In this document: one piece after another, positions 1-10,442 of the stretch | Layout: each line of letters begins with the position of its first letter | How positions within the stretch are numbered: the first letter of the stretch is position 1 | From: Yokenella regensburgei ATCC 49455 | GTDB lineage: Bacteria > Pseudomonadota > Gammaproteobacteria > Enterobacterales > Enterobacteriaceae | Assembly (NCBI RefSeq): GCF_000735455.1 | Contig: NZ_JMPS01000027.1 | Location: 1-54,601 of the forward strand | Length of the DNA stretch: 54,601 bases | Direction of reading: 5' to 3' | Position numbers and translations under genes: made by a program | Notes under the pieces: generated by a model | What the model saw: only the letters and a program-made list of their open reading frames with translations | The model's database searches: none | What the model was told of the DNA's origin: nothing

Positions 1-9
1 AAAATGCCC

Positions 10-1026
10 TTAAGCTGACTCCCGCACCATTAATTGTCCCGATAGCGTAATCTTCTGCATCTGTAACTCCGGTTCCTTCAGCTTACGAATCATCAACGAC
101 GCCGCCTGACGTCCGGTCTCTTCGCTGGCGGATGATACGTAGGTAAACGACGGTGAAGTCAGATTCACATGCAGCATATCTTCAAAGCCAATCAGCGCCA
201 CCTGCTGGGTGAGGAACACGTCTTTCCCGACGGTGCGGCCTACCTGATGAATGCCGGTAATGCTGCCTATCATCGCGTCCGGCGAGTGGCAGAGCAGGGC
301 GGTGATGGTGTTGTTTTTCTCCAGCAGTTGCCGGGTGGCGATGCTTGCCGCGTGGGTGTCGTCGCTGCAGGCAGGGGTAGATTCATCGCGCCAGACGAGG
401 CCGTACTGGCTGAGTGCGCTGTGAAAGCCCAGCAGACGCTGCTGGCGAATAACGTCATTCTCTCGCCCGCCGATGTAGGCGATGCTGCGATGCCCGCGCT
501 CAATCAGATAACGGGTCGCAAGGCTTGCGGCCTGGCGGTTATCGCGCATCACCAGATGGCAGTTCTCCTCCATCAGCGATTGCGATATCACGACCAGCGG
601 CAGCGGACAGTGGCGTATTTTTTCCGGCAGGTGGGTGGTAGTGGCATCGGAAGCCAGATAAATCACGCCCGCCACGCCCTGCTGTTTGAACGACAGCAGG
701 CAGCGCTCGAGATGTTCATCTTCGTTTAGCGGTTGGCCGAGAAACACCATGTAGCCCTGCTTCTCCAGCTCCTGAACCACGCTCGCCATCACCTTGATAG
801 AAAAGCTGTCGCTGAAATCGCGCAGGATAAGGCCAATCAGATTGGAAGTATTGGCGCGCAGGTTGGCGGCCGCCACGTTATGCACGTAGCCGAGTGTGTT
901 TATCGCCGCGTGCACTTTTTCGATAGTGGCGTCTGAAATCTTCCCTTTCTGGCGAAGCACCAGAGAGACCGTGGAAACCGAAACGCCCGCCTGCTTCGCC
1001 ACATCAATAATGCTGACTTTCTTCAA
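10..1026 (-). CDS. LacI-family transcriptional regulator (MalI-like)
   Basis: Predicted sugar-responsive repressor of about 338 residues, the usual length of LacI-family proteins. The N-terminus carries a typical LacI helix-turn-helix (IIDVAKQAGVSVSTVSLVL), followed by the hinge and a periplasmic-binding-protein-like effector domain (for example LIGLILRDFSDSF). I chose the TTG start at 1026 because GGGAG lies six bases upstream; a GTG at 1050 in the same frame would add eight residues. The gene lies 80 bases downstream of, and in the same direction as, a PTS permease, so it most likely regulates that permease through the double palindrome at 2662-2692. The sugar is not identifiable. The family is certain; MalI-likeness is a judgement from overall similarity. 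Confidence 0.9.
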   Translation of the reverse strand: MKKVSIIDVAKQAGVSVSTVSLVLRQKGKISDATIEKVHAAINTLGYVHNVAAANLRANTSNLIGLILRDFSDSFSIKVMASVVQELEKQGYMVFLGQPLNEDEHLERCLLSFKQQGVAGVIYLASDATTTHLPEKIRHCPLPLVVISQSLMEENCHLVMRDNRQAASLATRYLIERGHRSIAYIGGRENDVIRQQRLLGFHSALSQYGLVWRDESTPACSDDTHAASIATRQLLEKNNTITALLCHSPDAMIGSITGIHQVGRTVGKDVFLTQQVALIGFEDMLHVNLTSPSFTYVSSASEETGRQAASLMIRKLKEPELQMQKITLSGQLMVRESA

Positions 1027-1064
1027 ATCTGCTCCCTGAAAACGTCCCACTATCAGTCAGATAA

Positions 1065-1096
1065 TTAACGTCTCCTACCGTAGCAGGAGACGTTAA
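1065..1096. repeat. 12-bp perfect inverted repeat between PTS gene and lacI-type gene
   Basis: TTAACGTCTCCT and AGGAGACGTTAA pair perfectly around an 8-base loop. A second, outer pair (AGTCAGA at 1055-1061 and TCTGACT at 1103-1109) extends the symmetry. There is no U-run on the leftward strand, so it may be an intercistronic stem that sets the ratio of permease to repressor rather than a classical terminator. Confidence 0.7.
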
Positions 1097-1107
1097 GCCT
1101 ATTCTGA

Positions 1108-2607
1108 CTATTTACCGATCATTGTCGACATGGTTTGTGCGATAAATTGTGCACGCGCACCAAATATCACCTGAATTCCCTTGTCACCGACAAAGACGAC
1201 GCCGCGTGCGCCAACGGCGTTCAGCCCGTCTTTATCGACCATATCTCCCTTCGCCACCTCAAGACGCAGGCGGGTAATGCAGGAGCCAACGGAGTCGATA
1301 TTCTTCGCACCGCCCAGCAGGCCAATAATTTCCGTGGCGATTTCGGTGTCGGTTTTCCCTTCGGCGGTGGTGGTCACGTCGGTACGGCCCGGCGTTTTCA
1401 CGTCGAAGCGGCGGATCACATAGCGGAAGGTGAAGTAGTAAATAAGCGCCATCGGGATCCCGATGATCACCGCGCTAAGGAAATTGGTCTGATAGCCGTT
1501 GAACGACGGCAGGATCCCGAACGACAGGTAATCGATGAACCCGGCAGAGAACGACTTGGCGATATGCGCATGCAGCAGGTACATGGTCATGTACGCCAGG
1601 CCGGCCATGATGGCGTTAAAGACGTAGAGGATCGGGGCCACGAAGATGAAGGTAAACTCCACCGGCTCGGTTATCCCGGTTAAAAAGCAGGTCAGCGCCG
1701 CGGAGAACAGAATACCGGCGGCAATCTTTTTGTTTTTGCTGTGGGCTTCGTGATACATCGCCAGACACGCCGCCGGAAGGGCGAACAGCATCAGCGGGAA
1801 TTCACCCTGCATAAACTTACCGGCATTCTGGTAGGTATCGCTGCTGAAGGATTTCACGCCTTCTTCCAGCATTTTGAACCAGATAGTCTGATCGCCGTGG
1901 ATAACCTGGCCCGCCTGAGTGGTATAGTCACCGAAGGAGTACCAGAACGACGGATACCAGATATGATGCAGGCCGAGCGGGATAAGCGCACGCTCCACCA
2001 GGCCGAAAATAAAGGTGGAAGCCGCCTGGTTATCCCCGTTGACCACGACAGAAAGCGCATCGATACCGGCCTGAATATGCTGCCAGACATAAGGCAACAG
2101 CAGGCCCATGATGAACGACAGCATAGCCGTGGCAATAGCGACAAAACGTTTACCGGAGAAGAAACCGAGGAACTCCGGCAGCTGCATGGCATGGAAGCGG
2201 TTATAGCACCACGCGGCGAGGATCCCGCAGATAAGCCCACCAAACACGCCCATCTGCAAGGTTGGAATGCCCACCACCATGGCGTATTTTCCGCCCTGAG
2301 AGGCCATCTCCGGCGTTATCCCGAGCACGGTGCTGATGGTGATATTGGTGACGAACACCGATACTGCTGCCGAAAGCGCCGCGATACCGGATTCCGACGC
2401 CAGACCCACCGCCGAACCGATGGCGAACAGCATCGGCAGGTTGTCGAAGATGACCCCGCCGGCGTTCATCATCAGCGGCAGATGGAACTTGTCGCCGAAC
2501 GCCAGCAGCAGACCCGCCGCCGGCAGCAGTGAGATTGGCAGCATCAGCGCGCGACCAATCATCGATAATTTTGACAATGATTTAACAAAACCTGAGAACA
2601 GACTCAT
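1108..2607 (-). CDS. PTS EIICB permease, glucose/GlcNAc/maltose superfamily
   Basis: Inner-membrane phosphotransferase-system transporter of 499 residues that imports and phosphorylates a sugar. The N-terminal 390 or so residues form the polytopic EIIC domain, with family motifs such as LGLHHIWYPSFW and TGITEPVEFTF. The C-terminal EIIB domain carries the phospho-cysteine motif SCITRLRLEV, with the cysteine near residue 442. There is no EIIA domain, so phosphate must come from another EIIA such as Crr. The start has a strong GGGGGAA ribosome-binding site. The downstream LacI-type gene and upstream operator imply substrate-inducible expression. It differs clearly from E. coli MalX; the substrate is unknown. 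Confidence 0.9.
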   Translation of the reverse strand: MSLFSGFVKSLSKLSMIGRALMLPISLLPAAGLLLAFGDKFHLPLMMNAGGVIFDNLPMLFAIGSAVGLASESGIAALSAAVSVFVTNITISTVLGITPEMASQGGKYAMVVGIPTLQMGVFGGLICGILAAWCYNRFHAMQLPEFLGFFSGKRFVAIATAMLSFIMGLLLPYVWQHIQAGIDALSVVVNGDNQAASTFIFGLVERALIPLGLHHIWYPSFWYSFGDYTTQAGQVIHGDQTIWFKMLEEGVKSFSSDTYQNAGKFMQGEFPLMLFALPAACLAMYHEAHSKNKKIAAGILFSAALTCFLTGITEPVEFTFIFVAPILYVFNAIMAGLAYMTMYLLHAHIAKSFSAGFIDYLSFGILPSFNGYQTNFLSAVIIGIPMALIYYFTFRYVIRRFDVKTPGRTDVTTTAEGKTDTEIATEIIGLLGGAKNIDSVGSCITRLRLEVAKGDMVDKDGLNAVGARGVVFVGDKGIQVIFGARAQFIAQTMSTMIGK

Positions 2608-2661
2608 ACTGATTCCCCCGAGTGGAGACCCCGATATGCGCTAAATACGCATTGTTGTTGT

Positions 2662-2692
2662 AAGTAGAACGTTCTAGTAGAACGTTCTACTT
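2662..2692. promoter_or_regulatory. Double palindromic operator for the LacI-type regulator
   Basis: Two copies of the perfect palindrome TAGAACGTTCTA (2665-2676 and 2678-2689) lie 13 bp apart. Together they form a larger 31-bp palindrome with 15-bp arms around base 2677. A central ACGT inside a palindrome is typical of LacI-family operators (compare the MalI type AAACGTTT). The site is 55-85 bp upstream of the PTS start codon, so repression of the PTS-lacI transcript is the natural inference. Confidence 0.8.
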
Positions 2693-2800
2693 ATCGTGAA
2701 ATAAAGCGATTTTGGCCGCAACTAAAATTTCACATTCAGGGCAGATGAGTTTGTGATTCTTTGAGGTTGATCGAGAATTAACCGTTATGGCTGTAGGGAT

Positions 2801-2824
2801 AACCCTCTCCAGGCGGAGAGGGTT
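2801..2824 (-). terminator. Stem-loop downstream of ybcJ
   Basis: AACCCTCTCC and GGAGAGGGTT form a perfect 10-bp stem with a 4-base loop, just after the ybcJ stop codon. It fits a terminator for the leftward folD-ybcJ transcript. The CCCTCTCC/GGAGAGGG motif also resembles a common enterobacterial extragenic repeat. Confidence 0.6.
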
Positions 2825-2832
2825 GGGGGAAA

Positions 2833-3045
2833 TCAGGCGACGATGGTGATGCTGTGGCCGTTAAAGGTCACCGTCTGACCGGCAACGATTTTGCAGCGTT
2901 TGCGGGTTTCTACCGCACCGTCAACGCTTACCAGACCGTCAGCGATGAAGATTTTTGCCTGTGCGCCGCTTTCGCTCCAGCCTTCCAGCTTCAGCAAATC
3001 GCATAGCTCTACGTGCGGGTGTTTACCCAGTGAAAAAGTGGCCAT
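2833..3045 (-). CDS. ybcJ: S4-domain RNA-binding protein YbcJ
   Basis: A 70-residue protein made almost wholly of an S4-like RNA-binding fold (LCDLLKLEGW, GLVSVDGAVETRKRCKI). It matches E. coli YbcJ in size and in its place directly behind folD. It starts one base after the folD stop codon, so the two are translationally coupled in one leftward operon. Its precise RNA target is not known. Confidence 0.93.
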   Translation of the reverse strand: MATFSLGKHPHVELCDLLKLEGWSESGAQAKIFIADGLVSVDGAVETRKRCKIVAGQTVTFNGHSITIVA

Positions 3046-3046
3046 C

Positions 3047-3913
3047 TTATGCCTTCTCCGTGTCGTGATACTCTTCGCATGCCTGCAGGGTGTTCTGAAT
3101 CAGGGTGGCAACGGTCATCGGACCCACGCCGCCCGGAACCGGGGTGATGTAAGAAGCGCGGGCGGCAGCGTCGTCGAAAATGACGTCGCCAACCACTTTG
3201 CCGCTGTCGAGGCGGTTAATCCCGACATCGACCACGATAGCGCCTTCTTTGATCCACTCGCCCGGAATAAAGCCCGGTTTACCGACGGCCACGACCAGCA
3301 GGTCAGCGTTCTCTACGTGGTGGCGCAGATTTTTGGTGAAGCGGTGGGTGACGGTGGTGGTGCAACCGGCGAGCAGCAGCTCCATGCTCATCGGGCGACC
3401 GACGATGTTAGAGGCGCCAATGATGACTGCGTTCAGACCGTAGGTGTCGATGTTGTAGCGCTCAAGCAGCGTCACGATACCGCGCGGCGTGCACGGACGC
3501 AGACGCGGAGCGCGCTGGCACAGACGACCAACGTTGTACGGATGGAAGCCGTCAACGTCTTTATCCGGCGCGATACGCTCCAGCACCTTCACGTTGTCGA
3601 TACCCGCAGGCAGTGGGAGCTGAACCAGAATTCCGTCGATGGTGCTGTCGTGGTTCAGGGTGTCGATAAGTTCCAGCAGTTCCGCTTCGGACGTGGTTTC
3701 CGGCAGATCGTAAGAGCGGGAGACGAAACCGACCTCTTCACACGCTTTGCGCTTGCTGCCGACATAAATTTGCGACGCAGGGTTGCTGCCGACCAGCACA
3801 ACGGCCAGTCCTGGGGCGCGCTTTCCGGCCGCTACGCGGGCCTTCACTTTTTCCGCAACCTCAGAGCGCACCTGCTGCGCAATCGTTTTACCGTCAATAA
3901 TCTTTGCTGCCAT
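3047..3913 (-). CDS. folD: Bifunctional methylenetetrahydrofolate dehydrogenase/cyclohydrolase FolD
   Basis: Cytosolic one-carbon enzyme that interconverts 5,10-methylene-THF and 10-formyl-THF using NADP. The 288-residue protein is close to E. coli FolD throughout, including [11 protein letters not shown] with the catalytic Lys shortly after (SKRKACEE), the [10 protein letters not shown] motif, the GASNIVGRP nucleotide-binding loop and the C-terminal [10 protein letters not shown] signature. I chose ATG at 3913 ([10 protein letters not shown]), the usual FolD start; an in-frame codon at 3937 would add eight non-conserved residues. It is the first gene of a leftward operon with ybcJ and diverges from the fimbrial operon. 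Confidence 0.97.
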   Translation of the reverse strand: MAAKIIDGKTIAQQVRSEVAEKVKARVAAGKRAPGLAVVLVGSNPASQIYVGSKRKACEEVGFVSRSYDLPETTSEAELLELIDTLNHDSTIDGILVQLPLPAGIDNVKVLERIAPDKDVDGFHPYNVGRLCQRAPRLRPCTPRGIVTLLERYNIDTYGLNAVIIGASNIVGRPMSMELLLAGCTTTVTHRFTKNLRHHVENADLLVVAVGKPGFIPGEWIKEGAIVVDVGINRLDSGKVVGDVIFDDAAARASYITPVPGGVGPMTVATLIQNTLQACEEYHDTEKA

Positions 3914-4399
3914 CAGAGAGAAGATTCCGTCTGTCATTCAAGAAAAGGGGGATGTACATATTTTGTCAGAAGCCGGGGCTGCTGTCAGTCTCCGTTTGCG
4001 TTTTTATCCTTTCTGTCCTCTCCTGGCCCCGCCTGGCTTTGCCTGTAGCGCCTTAACCATTCAGCAGCGAGGCGCTGGTGATTCTGTTTCCACATCCGTG
4101 GTGAGGCTTTTCTTATTCTTCTTTAAGACGTGACTTAACCAAAACAAAGTCTTTATACGTATTTTGTATTAGCGCATTGCGTTAATTTAAACGCTGTGCC
4201 AGGGGCATTATTCCAGTTCGGCCAAATACAATAATTAATATTATTTTTTATTGCTATTGGTGTGACCTGACGCGAATAAAAAATATCTCTGCGGGATGCC
4301 GGGGTTATTACTTCCTGACATGCGAATGTCATCGGTAAATCACACGGAGCGTACAGGATGCACGCGACGGATGTGCGTTTTTCAATTCAAGGAATAAAC
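3914..4399. promoter_or_regulatory. Divergent folD / fimA control region
   Basis: This 486-bp non-coding interval holds the promoters of leftward folD and rightward fimA. It is AT-rich from about 4135 to 4290. An exact TGACAT/ATGTCA stem (4316-4331) lies in the fimA leader. I saw no pair of long inverted repeats like the fimS invertible element of E. coli fim. Activation by FimZ is expected from the family but no site is identified. Confidence 0.5.
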
Positions 4400-4951
4400 A
4401 TGAAATTAAAGACTATTGCTGCTTCTCTGGTGGCAACTTTAGGCCTGGTCGCAACAGCGGCAAATGCGGATGCAGTTTCTGTAAACGGCGGCACCGTTCA
4501 TTTCAAAGGTGAGCTGGTGAACGCAGCTTGTGCGGTAAGCACTGCATCTTCTAACCAGACTGTTGAACTGGGCCAGTACCGCACCGCGACCTTCACCAAA
4601 ACCGGTGATACTTCTGCCAAGATCCCGTTCAGCATCGTGCTGAATGACTGTGATCCGACCGTTGCAGCCACTGCCGCTGTTGCCTTTACCGGCCAGATCG
4701 ATGCCCAGGACAAAACCCTGCTGGCGATCGCTTCCGGTGATAACGGTTCTACCGCAGGCGGCGTAGGTATCGAGATCCTCGACAGCGCTTCAGGCACCCT
4801 GACACCGAACGGTTCCGTATTCTCTGCCGCGCAGAACCTGATCCAGGGTACCAACACCCTGCACTTCAGCGCGCGTTATAAAGCAACCGCCGACACCACC
4901 GCACCGGGTCAGGCAAATGCTGACGCCACGTTTGTCATGAAATACGAATAA
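4400..4951 (+). CDS. fimA: Type 1 fimbrial major subunit
   Basis: Secreted pilin of 183 residues. It has a Sec signal peptide ([23 protein letters not shown]), a mature domain with the two pilin cysteines (near NAACAVS and NDCDPT), the donor-strand region at the mature N-terminus, and the conserved penultimate-tyrosine end MKYE. The start at 4400 follows CAAGGAATAAAC and gives a clean signal peptide. It is the first gene of the rightward fim operon. FimA polymerises outside the cell after delivery by the chaperone and usher encoded downstream. It corresponds to sfmA of E. coli and fimA of Salmonella. Confidence 0.93.
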   Translation: MKLKTIAASLVATLGLVATAANADAVSVNGGTVHFKGELVNAACAVSTASSNQTVELGQYRTATFTKTGDTSAKIPFSIVLNDCDPTVAATAAVAFTGQIDAQDKTLLAIASGDNGSTAGGVGIEILDSASGTLTPNGSVFSAAQNLIQGTNTLHFSARYKATADTTAPGQANADATFVMKYE

Positions 4952-5023
4952 GGCCTACACGTACTCAGGATGAGCCAGGCCTCAGGGAGGAGGCGCGTTA
5001 AAAGCCAGCGCCGGGGACCAGGA

Positions 5024-5569
5024 ATGATACGGAAGTTTTGTTGGATAGGGGTGTTTTGCCTCGTAGCCATCCCTGCCAGCGCGCACCGCGTGGTGGTGGA
5101 TGGCGGCAGCGTGCATATGCGGGGACAGCTGGTGAATGGTGCCTGCGCGGTCTCGCCGGAAAGCGAGAATATGCGTATCGACATGGGCCAGTATCGTACC
5201 AATTCATTTTCCGGTGTCGGCAATTTTTCGACGGTGACGGTGCCTTTCAGTATCCGGCTGGTGGATTGTCATACCGATGTTTCGCGGCTGGTCGGCGTTG
5301 CCTTTCAGGGGTTGACGCCCGCAGAAGATCCGCAGGTATTTGTTGCCTCAACCCGCGTAGGCGGTGCGCAGAGCGACAGCGGGCTTGGCCTGGGATTATT
5401 TGATCAACGTCAGCAGCTCATTGAACCGAATGCGCCACCGCTGAACTATGAGCCCATCAACAGCAGTGAAATGACGCTGCACTTCAGCGCGCGTTATCGG
5501 GTTATTTCATTGCCGCTTATTCCCGGGAATATTCATTCGGATGTCTGGTTTACGCTGGTATATCCCTGA
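5024..5569 (+). CDS. fimI: FimI-like fimbrial subunit
   Basis: Second pilin-fold protein (about 181 residues), with a signal sequence ([20 protein letters not shown]), two cysteines (NGACAVS, VDCHTD) and a pilin-like C-terminus. It is clearly paralogous to FimA: both share the strings GELVN/GQLVN, LGQYRT/MGQYRT and LHFSARY. A gene between fimA and fimC is typical of Salmonella/Klebsiella-type clusters and absent from E. coli sfm. FimI is thought to help terminate or anchor the pilus. An upstream in-frame ATG at 4970 exists but would hide the signal peptide. Confidence 0.88.
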   Translation: MIRKFCWIGVFCLVAIPASAHRVVVDGGSVHMRGQLVNGACAVSPESENMRIDMGQYRTNSFSGVGNFSTVTVPFSIRLVDCHTDVSRLVGVAFQGLTPAEDPQVFVASTRVGGAQSDSGLGLGLFDQRQQLIEPNAPPLNYEPINSSEMTLHFSARYRVISLPLIPGNIHSDVWFTLVYP

Positions 5570-5613
5570 AGCGATTGCATTCGCGAACAGAAATAAATAA
5601 AGGTATTGCAGTC

Positions 5614-6306
5614 ATGAACAAGATGTTCAAATCTGGTATCGCTTTCACTTTTTTACTGTTAATGATGTCGCTGCCTGCAAAGGCGGCTGGTGGTATTGCG
5701 CTGGGCGCTACCCGCGTTATTTATCCTGCCGATGCAAAACAAACTTCGTTATCCATCACCAACAGTAACACTCAGGAACGCTATTTAATCAACGCCTGGA
5801 TTGAAAACAACAACGGTCAGAAAGAGAAAACCTTTGTTGTAACACCGCCGCTGTTTGTCAGTGAGCCCAACAGCGAAAACACGCTGCGCATTATTTACGC
5901 CGGACAGGCGCTGCCGGCCGATCGCGAATCGTTGTTCTGGATGAACGTGAAGGCCATTCCGTCGGTTAACAAAGACAGCGCAAACGGTAAGAACGTGCTG
6001 CAGCTGGCCATTTTGTCGCGCATTAAGCTGTTTGTGCGCCCGGCAAATTTACCCTCCCAGCCCGAAGCCGCACTCGATCAGCTGAAGTTTGCCCGTAGCG
6101 GCAGCCAGCTCACCGTGACCAACCCGTCGCCGTATTACATTACGCTCGTGAATATCCAGATGGCGGGTAAAAAGCTCGAGAACCTGATGGTGGCGCCGAA
6201 AAGCAGCGGTCAGGTGGCGATCCCTGGCGGTGCGGGTGGCAAGCTGAGCTGGCAGAGCGTGAATGATTACGGGGCGATCACCCCTGCCCGTAACGTGAAT
6301 TTATAA
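5614..6306 (+). CDS. fimC: Periplasmic pilus-assembly chaperone
   Basis: A 230-residue PapD/FimC-type chaperone with signal peptide (about residues 1-25, ending SLPAKA). The two immunoglobulin-like domains are recognisable by [20 protein letters not shown] and the family signature with the usual proline and asparagine (FWMNVKAIP). It binds unfolded pilins in the periplasm and hands them to the usher. It lies between FimI and the usher, with short gaps, in the same operon. Confidence 0.95.
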   Translation: MNKMFKSGIAFTFLLLMMSLPAKAAGGIALGATRVIYPADAKQTSLSITNSNTQERYLINAWIENNNGQKEKTFVVTPPLFVSEPNSENTLRIIYAGQALPADRESLFWMNVKAIPSVNKDSANGKNVLQLAILSRIKLFVRPANLPSQPEAALDQLKFARSGSQLTVTNPSPYYITLVNIQMAGKKLENLMVAPKSSGQVAIPGGAGGKLSWQSVNDYGAITPARNVNL

Positions 6307-6321
6307 CGACGGCGCTGGCTC

Positions 6322-8904
6322 ATGATGACACGTGCACTCTCACCTCACCGACCGCGTCTTAGCGTGATGACGCTGGCGCTTGCCGGCGCATTCTGGTCAC
6401 AACACAGCTGGGCTGAAAACTATTTCAACCCGGCATTTTTGTCGGATGATGCTGCGAGCGTGGCGGATTTGTCGCGTTTTGAAAAAGGCAATCAGCAGCC
6501 GGCGGGCGTTTATCGTGTGGATATCTGGCGTAACGATGAGTTCATCGGCACCCAGGATATGGCATTTGAGCCTGCTGAACATACCGCCCCGGCGGCGGGA
6601 GGGCTTTCTCCCTGTGTGAACCCGGCGCTGATTAAGCGTTTGGGTATCAACAGCACCGCGTTTCCGGCATTGGCGAAGTATCAGGACGGTAGCTGCATTC
6701 CGCTGACCACGGCTATTCCGGGGGCGGAAATCGCCTTCGATTTTGCCTCGCAGAAGCTTGCTTTCAGTATTCCACAGGTGGCAATGCAGAACAGCGCTCG
6801 TGGCTATATTCCTCCCGATGAGTGGGATGAGGGGATCCCGGCAGCGCTGCTTAACTACAGCTTCAGCGGTAACCGGGGCACCGACGACGACAGCTATTTT
6901 CTGAGCCTGCAAAGTGGTCTGAACTATGGCCCGTGGCGTCTGCGTAACAGCGGTACCTGGAACTACTCCAACAGCAACGGCCAGCACCAGAACAACTGGA
7001 ACAACGTCGCCACCTGGGTGCAGCGCGCCATTATTCCGCTGAAAAGCGAGCTGGTGCTCGGCGACAGCAATACCGGCAGCGATGTGTTCGACAGCGTAGG
7101 TTTCCGCGGGGCACGAATGTACTCCTCGGACAGCATGTACCCCGACAGCATGCAGGGCTTTGCGCCGACGGTGCGCGGGATTGCGCGGACACCGGCTAAG
7201 GTGGTTATCCGCCAGAACGGCTTTGTGATTTACCAGAGCTACGTGCAGAGCGGCGCTTTTGCGATAAGTGACCTGAACCCGACCTCATCCAGCGGTGACC
7301 TTGAAGTGACCGTCGAAGAGAAAGATGGCAGCCAGCAGCGCTATACGGTGCCGTACTCAACGGTGCCGTTGCTGCAGCGTGAAGGGCGATTCAAATACGA
7401 TCTGGTCGCCGGGGACTATCGCTCCGGTAACGATCAGCAGGACAAGCCCTTTTTCGCGCAAGGTACGGTGATTGCCGGTCTGAACGACGGTTATACCCTG
7501 TACGGCGGTTCACAGCTCTCCGAAAACTACGCTGCCGTGGCGATTGGTGCCGGGAAAAACCTCGGTGACTGGGGGGCGATATCACTCGATCTGACCCACG
7601 CGCGCAGCACGCTGGTGGATGACAGTACCCACGAAGGGCAGTCGCTGCGCTTCCTGTATGCGAAATCACTGAACCGTTATGGCACCAACTTCCAGCTGCT
7701 CGGCTACCGCTATTCCACGGAAGGGTTCTTCACCCTCGACGACACCACGTGGAAAACGATGAGCGGCTACCAGTATGACGATAAGAATAAAGACAAGGAC
7801 GGCGTGCCGGACGTTATCAGTTATCACAACCTGACGATGAACAAACGCGGGCGTTTTCAGGTCAACATCTCGCAGTCGCTCGGTGACTATGGCTCCGTGT
7901 ACGTTTCCGGCAGCCAGCAGAGCTACTGGGGAACCAGCGATACCAACACCTGGTATCAGCTGGGCTATTCCGGCGGCTGGCAGGGCATCAGCTACTCGCT
8001 CGCCTGGTCGTGGAACCAGTCGGTGGGGATCCCGGGAACCGACCGCATTGCCACCTTCAACCTGTCTATTCCGTTCAGCTTGTTCAGCGGCCACGGCTAC
8101 CGCCGCGATACCGCATTCGACCGTGCCTATGCCACGGTATCTGCCAACCGCAACAGCAATGGGCAGAACAGCTGGCAGAGCGGCGTCAGCGGGACGCTGC
8201 TGGAAGGGCGTAACCTGAGCTACAGCGTGACGCAGGGGCACTCCAGTTCGAACGGTTACACCGGCAGCGCCAGCGCTAACTGGCAGGCCACCTACGGCAC
8301 GTTGGGCATGGGCTACAACTACGACCGCGACCAGCATGACCTTAACTGGCAGCTTTCGGGCGGGGTGCTTGGCCACGCCGACGGGGTGACGTTCAGCCAG
8401 CCGCTGGGCGATACCAACGTGCTGATCAAAGCGCCGGGCGCCTCTGGCGTCAGCGTTGAAAACCAGACCGGGGTAAAAACCGACTGGCGCGGATACGCAG
8501 TAATGCCGTATGCCACGGTATATCGCTACAACCGCGTGGCGCTCGATACCAACTCGATGAGTAACAACACCGATATCGAAAACAACGTCAGCAACGTCGT
8601 ACCGACGGAAGGGGCGGTAGTGCGCGCCGCGTTTGATACCCGCATCGGGGTTCGTGCGTTGATTACCGCGCGTCGTGGTAATCAACCGGTACCGTTTGGA
8701 GCCATCGTGCGCGAGACCAGCCGGGGGGTGACCAGCATGGTCGGCGATGACGGGCAGATTTACTTAAGTGGTTTGCCGCTTAGCGGTGAACTGTTAATTC
8801 AGTGGGGAGAAGGCGCAAACTCGCAATGCCGTGCATCGTACAGCCTGCCCGAAAAGAGCCTGCAACAGGCCATTACGCTTACGGAGGTGCGTTGTGACAG
8901 GTAA
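6322..8904 (+). CDS. fimD: Outer-membrane fimbrial usher
   Basis: An 860-residue usher of normal length. After a signal peptide ending near QHSWA comes the N-terminal chaperone-binding domain ([21 protein letters not shown]), a 24-strand beta-barrel with plug ([13 protein letters not shown] region), and two C-terminal periplasmic domains; a cysteine pair is near the end. It forms the outer-membrane pore through which the pilus is assembled. Its last 11 bases overlap the start of the adhesin gene, which indicates coupling. Confidence 0.96.
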   Translation: MMTRALSPHRPRLSVMTLALAGAFWSQHSWAENYFNPAFLSDDAASVADLSRFEKGNQQPAGVYRVDIWRNDEFIGTQDMAFEPAEHTAPAAGGLSPCVNPALIKRLGINSTAFPALAKYQDGSCIPLTTAIPGAEIAFDFASQKLAFSIPQVAMQNSARGYIPPDEWDEGIPAALLNYSFSGNRGTDDDSYFLSLQSGLNYGPWRLRNSGTWNYSNSNGQHQNNWNNVATWVQRAIIPLKSELVLGDSNTGSDVFDSVGFRGARMYSSDSMYPDSMQGFAPTVRGIARTPAKVVIRQNGFVIYQSYVQSGAFAISDLNPTSSSGDLEVTVEEKDGSQQRYTVPYSTVPLLQREGRFKYDLVAGDYRSGNDQQDKPFFAQGTVIAGLNDGYTLYGGSQLSENYAAVAIGAGKNLGDWGAISLDLTHARSTLVDDSTHEGQSLRFLYAKSLNRYGTNFQLLGYRYSTEGFFTLDDTTWKTMSGYQYDDKNKDKDGVPDVISYHNLTMNKRGRFQVNISQSLGDYGSVYVSGSQQSYWGTSDTNTWYQLGYSGGWQGISYSLAWSWNQSVGIPGTDRIATFNLSIPFSLFSGHGYRRDTAFDRAYATVSANRNSNGQNSWQSGVSGTLLEGRNLSYSVTQGHSSSNGYTGSASANWQATYGTLGMGYNYDRDQHDLNWQLSGGVLGHADGVTFSQPLGDTNVLIKAPGASGVSVENQTGVKTDWRGYAVMPYATVYRYNRVALDTNSMSNNTDIENNVSNVVPTEGAVVRAAFDTRIGVRALITARRGNQPVPFGAIVRETSRGVTSMVGDDGQIYLSGLPLSGELLIQWGEGANSQCRASYSLPEKSLQQAITLTEVRCDR

Positions 8905-9916
8905 TGTAATGTCGAAAAAATATGCCATTGCGGTGCTGCTGCTGGCGCTGCTGCCCACGGGGCGGGCGCTGGCAACGGTCTGTGCCAACTCTACCGGGGT
9001 CGCCAGCGATATCTATTACGACCTCACCGATAAGTTTACCAGCGCCAACAACCAGGTCGGCCAGATAGTCACGCTGAGCGAAAAATCGGGATGGGTTGGG
9101 GTGAACGCGACATGCCCGAAAGGCACCAGCGGGACCACCACCAAGCGCAGCTACGTGACCGACTTCCCTATTCAGAGCGTGGAAGGACAGTTTAAGTACC
9201 TGAAGCTCAATGATTATCTGAACGGTGCGATGCAAATCACCGATAGTTATGCCGGAGTTTTCTATCCACCAGAGAATTACATCCAGATGGGGAGCCACCC
9301 CAACGTAGCCAAGAACCAACCCTTCCCGGTAAATGATTCGAAGCTGGTGTTTCGCCTGAAGGTGACGCGGCGCTTCATCAACATGGTGGTGATCCCCCGG
9401 CAGACGATGTTCCGCGTTTATGTGACCACGACCAACGGCGATCCGTTGACGACGCCGGTCTATACCATCAGCTACAGCGGCACCATCAACGTGCCGCAGA
9501 ACTGCGCGATTAACGCCGGTACGCTGGTGGAGTTTGATTTTGGCGACATCGGCGCGTCGCTGTTCAGCCAGGCCGGGGCCGGTAACCGCCCGAAAGGAGT
9601 GGCTATCCAGCAAAAAACTATTGGTATCAAATGTACCAACGTGGAGTCGCAGGCCTACCTGTCGATGCGTATCGAGGCAGAAAAAGCGAGCGGCAACGCG
9701 ATGGTTTCGGATAATCCGGACCTCGGATTTATTGTCGCGGACAGCAGCGGTACCCCGCTGACGCCAAACAACATTGGCAGCAAAATCCCGTTCCGTCTTG
9801 ATGACAACGCGCAGGCGCAGGTGCTTATCCGTGCCTGGCCTATCAGCGTCACCGGGAATAAGCCGAGCGAAGGGCCGTTTGTCTCAAGGGGGTATCTGCG
9901 TGTCGATTATGACTAA
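8894..9916 (+). CDS. fimH: Fimbrial tip adhesin, FimH type
   Basis: Two-domain adhesin of about 340 residues. A signal peptide ends near GRALA. The N-terminal lectin domain begins ATVCANSTG, and a C-terminal pilin domain starts near [10 protein letters not shown] and ends GYLRVDYD. I chose the GTG at 8894 because GGAGG sits six bases upstream; an ATG at 8909 is an alternative and still gives a full signal peptide. The ligand is not readable from sequence; mannose binding is typical of the family. Confidence 0.92.
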   Translation: MTGNVMSKKYAIAVLLLALLPTGRALATVCANSTGVASDIYYDLTDKFTSANNQVGQIVTLSEKSGWVGVNATCPKGTSGTTTKRSYVTDFPIQSVEGQFKYLKLNDYLNGAMQITDSYAGVFYPPENYIQMGSHPNVAKNQPFPVNDSKLVFRLKVTRRFINMVVIPRQTMFRVYVTTTNGDPLTTPVYTISYSGTINVPQNCAINAGTLVEFDFGDIGASLFSQAGAGNRPKGVAIQQKTIGIKCTNVESQAYLSMRIEAEKASGNAMVSDNPDLGFIVADSSGTPLTPNNIGSKIPFRLDDNAQAQVLIRAWPISVTGNKPSEGPFVSRGYLRVDYD

Positions 9917-10430
9917 CCGTTTTGCATGGTTTGCCGGATGTTGGTTGTTGAGCGCAGGCGTCGTGCAGGCTGAGACGCCGCTTGGGGAGATTAACATCGA
10001 ACTGCGGGGCAACGTGGTGGATTTCACCTGCGTGGCAGAAGCGGGCGACAGCGACAAAACGGTGCCACTCGGCACCTGGGCGACGAAGCAGCTGCGGCCA
10101 ACGGGCAGTACGACTTCGCAGGTGCCGTTTAGCCTTAAGCTGACCGGCTGCCCGCCGGGATCGGCCTCAATTACGTTCTCCGGCAAGCCAGATCCGAAAG
10201 ACAGCACGCTGCTGGCCCTGAATGGCAATAGTCAGGCGAGCAATGTGGCGGTGGAGATACGCGATAAAGATCGCAGCCGACTGCCGCTGGACCAGGCAAG
10301 CCAGGAGGTTGTGGTAGACGCGCAGGGGAATGTGACGCTGCAGTTTTTTGCCAACTACATCGCGACGGCTGAAGATCCGCAGCCAGGCGTGGCTGATGCC
10401 GATGCGACATTTATGATCAATTATAATTGA
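9909..10430 (+). CDS. fimF: Minor fimbrial subunit, FimF/SfmF type
   Basis: A pilin-fold minor subunit of about 173 residues with signal peptide (FAWFAGCWLLSAGVVQA), two cysteines (DFTCVAE, TGCPPG) and the conserved tail ADATFMINYN. It resembles E. coli SfmF closely, including LRGNVVDF and GCPPGSASI. It overlaps the adhesin stop by eight bases. An in-frame GTG at 9900 is also possible. It probably links the adhesin to the pilus rod. Confidence 0.92.
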   Translation: MTNRFAWFAGCWLLSAGVVQAETPLGEINIELRGNVVDFTCVAEAGDSDKTVPLGTWATKQLRPTGSTTSQVPFSLKLTGCPPGSASITFSGKPDPKDSTLLALNGNSQASNVAVEIRDKDRSRLPLDQASQEVVVDAQGNVTLQFFANYIATAEDPQPGVADADATFMINYN

Positions 10431-10442
10431 TAAGGTGATAAT

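Noticed and set aside
3938..4399. fimS-type invertible promoter
   Set aside because: No matching terminal inverted repeats and no fimB/fimE-type recombinase next to the operon.
6397..8685. Long leftward open frames opposite the usher gene
   Set aside because: They are antisense shadows of a GC-rich gene, with no start signals or domains.
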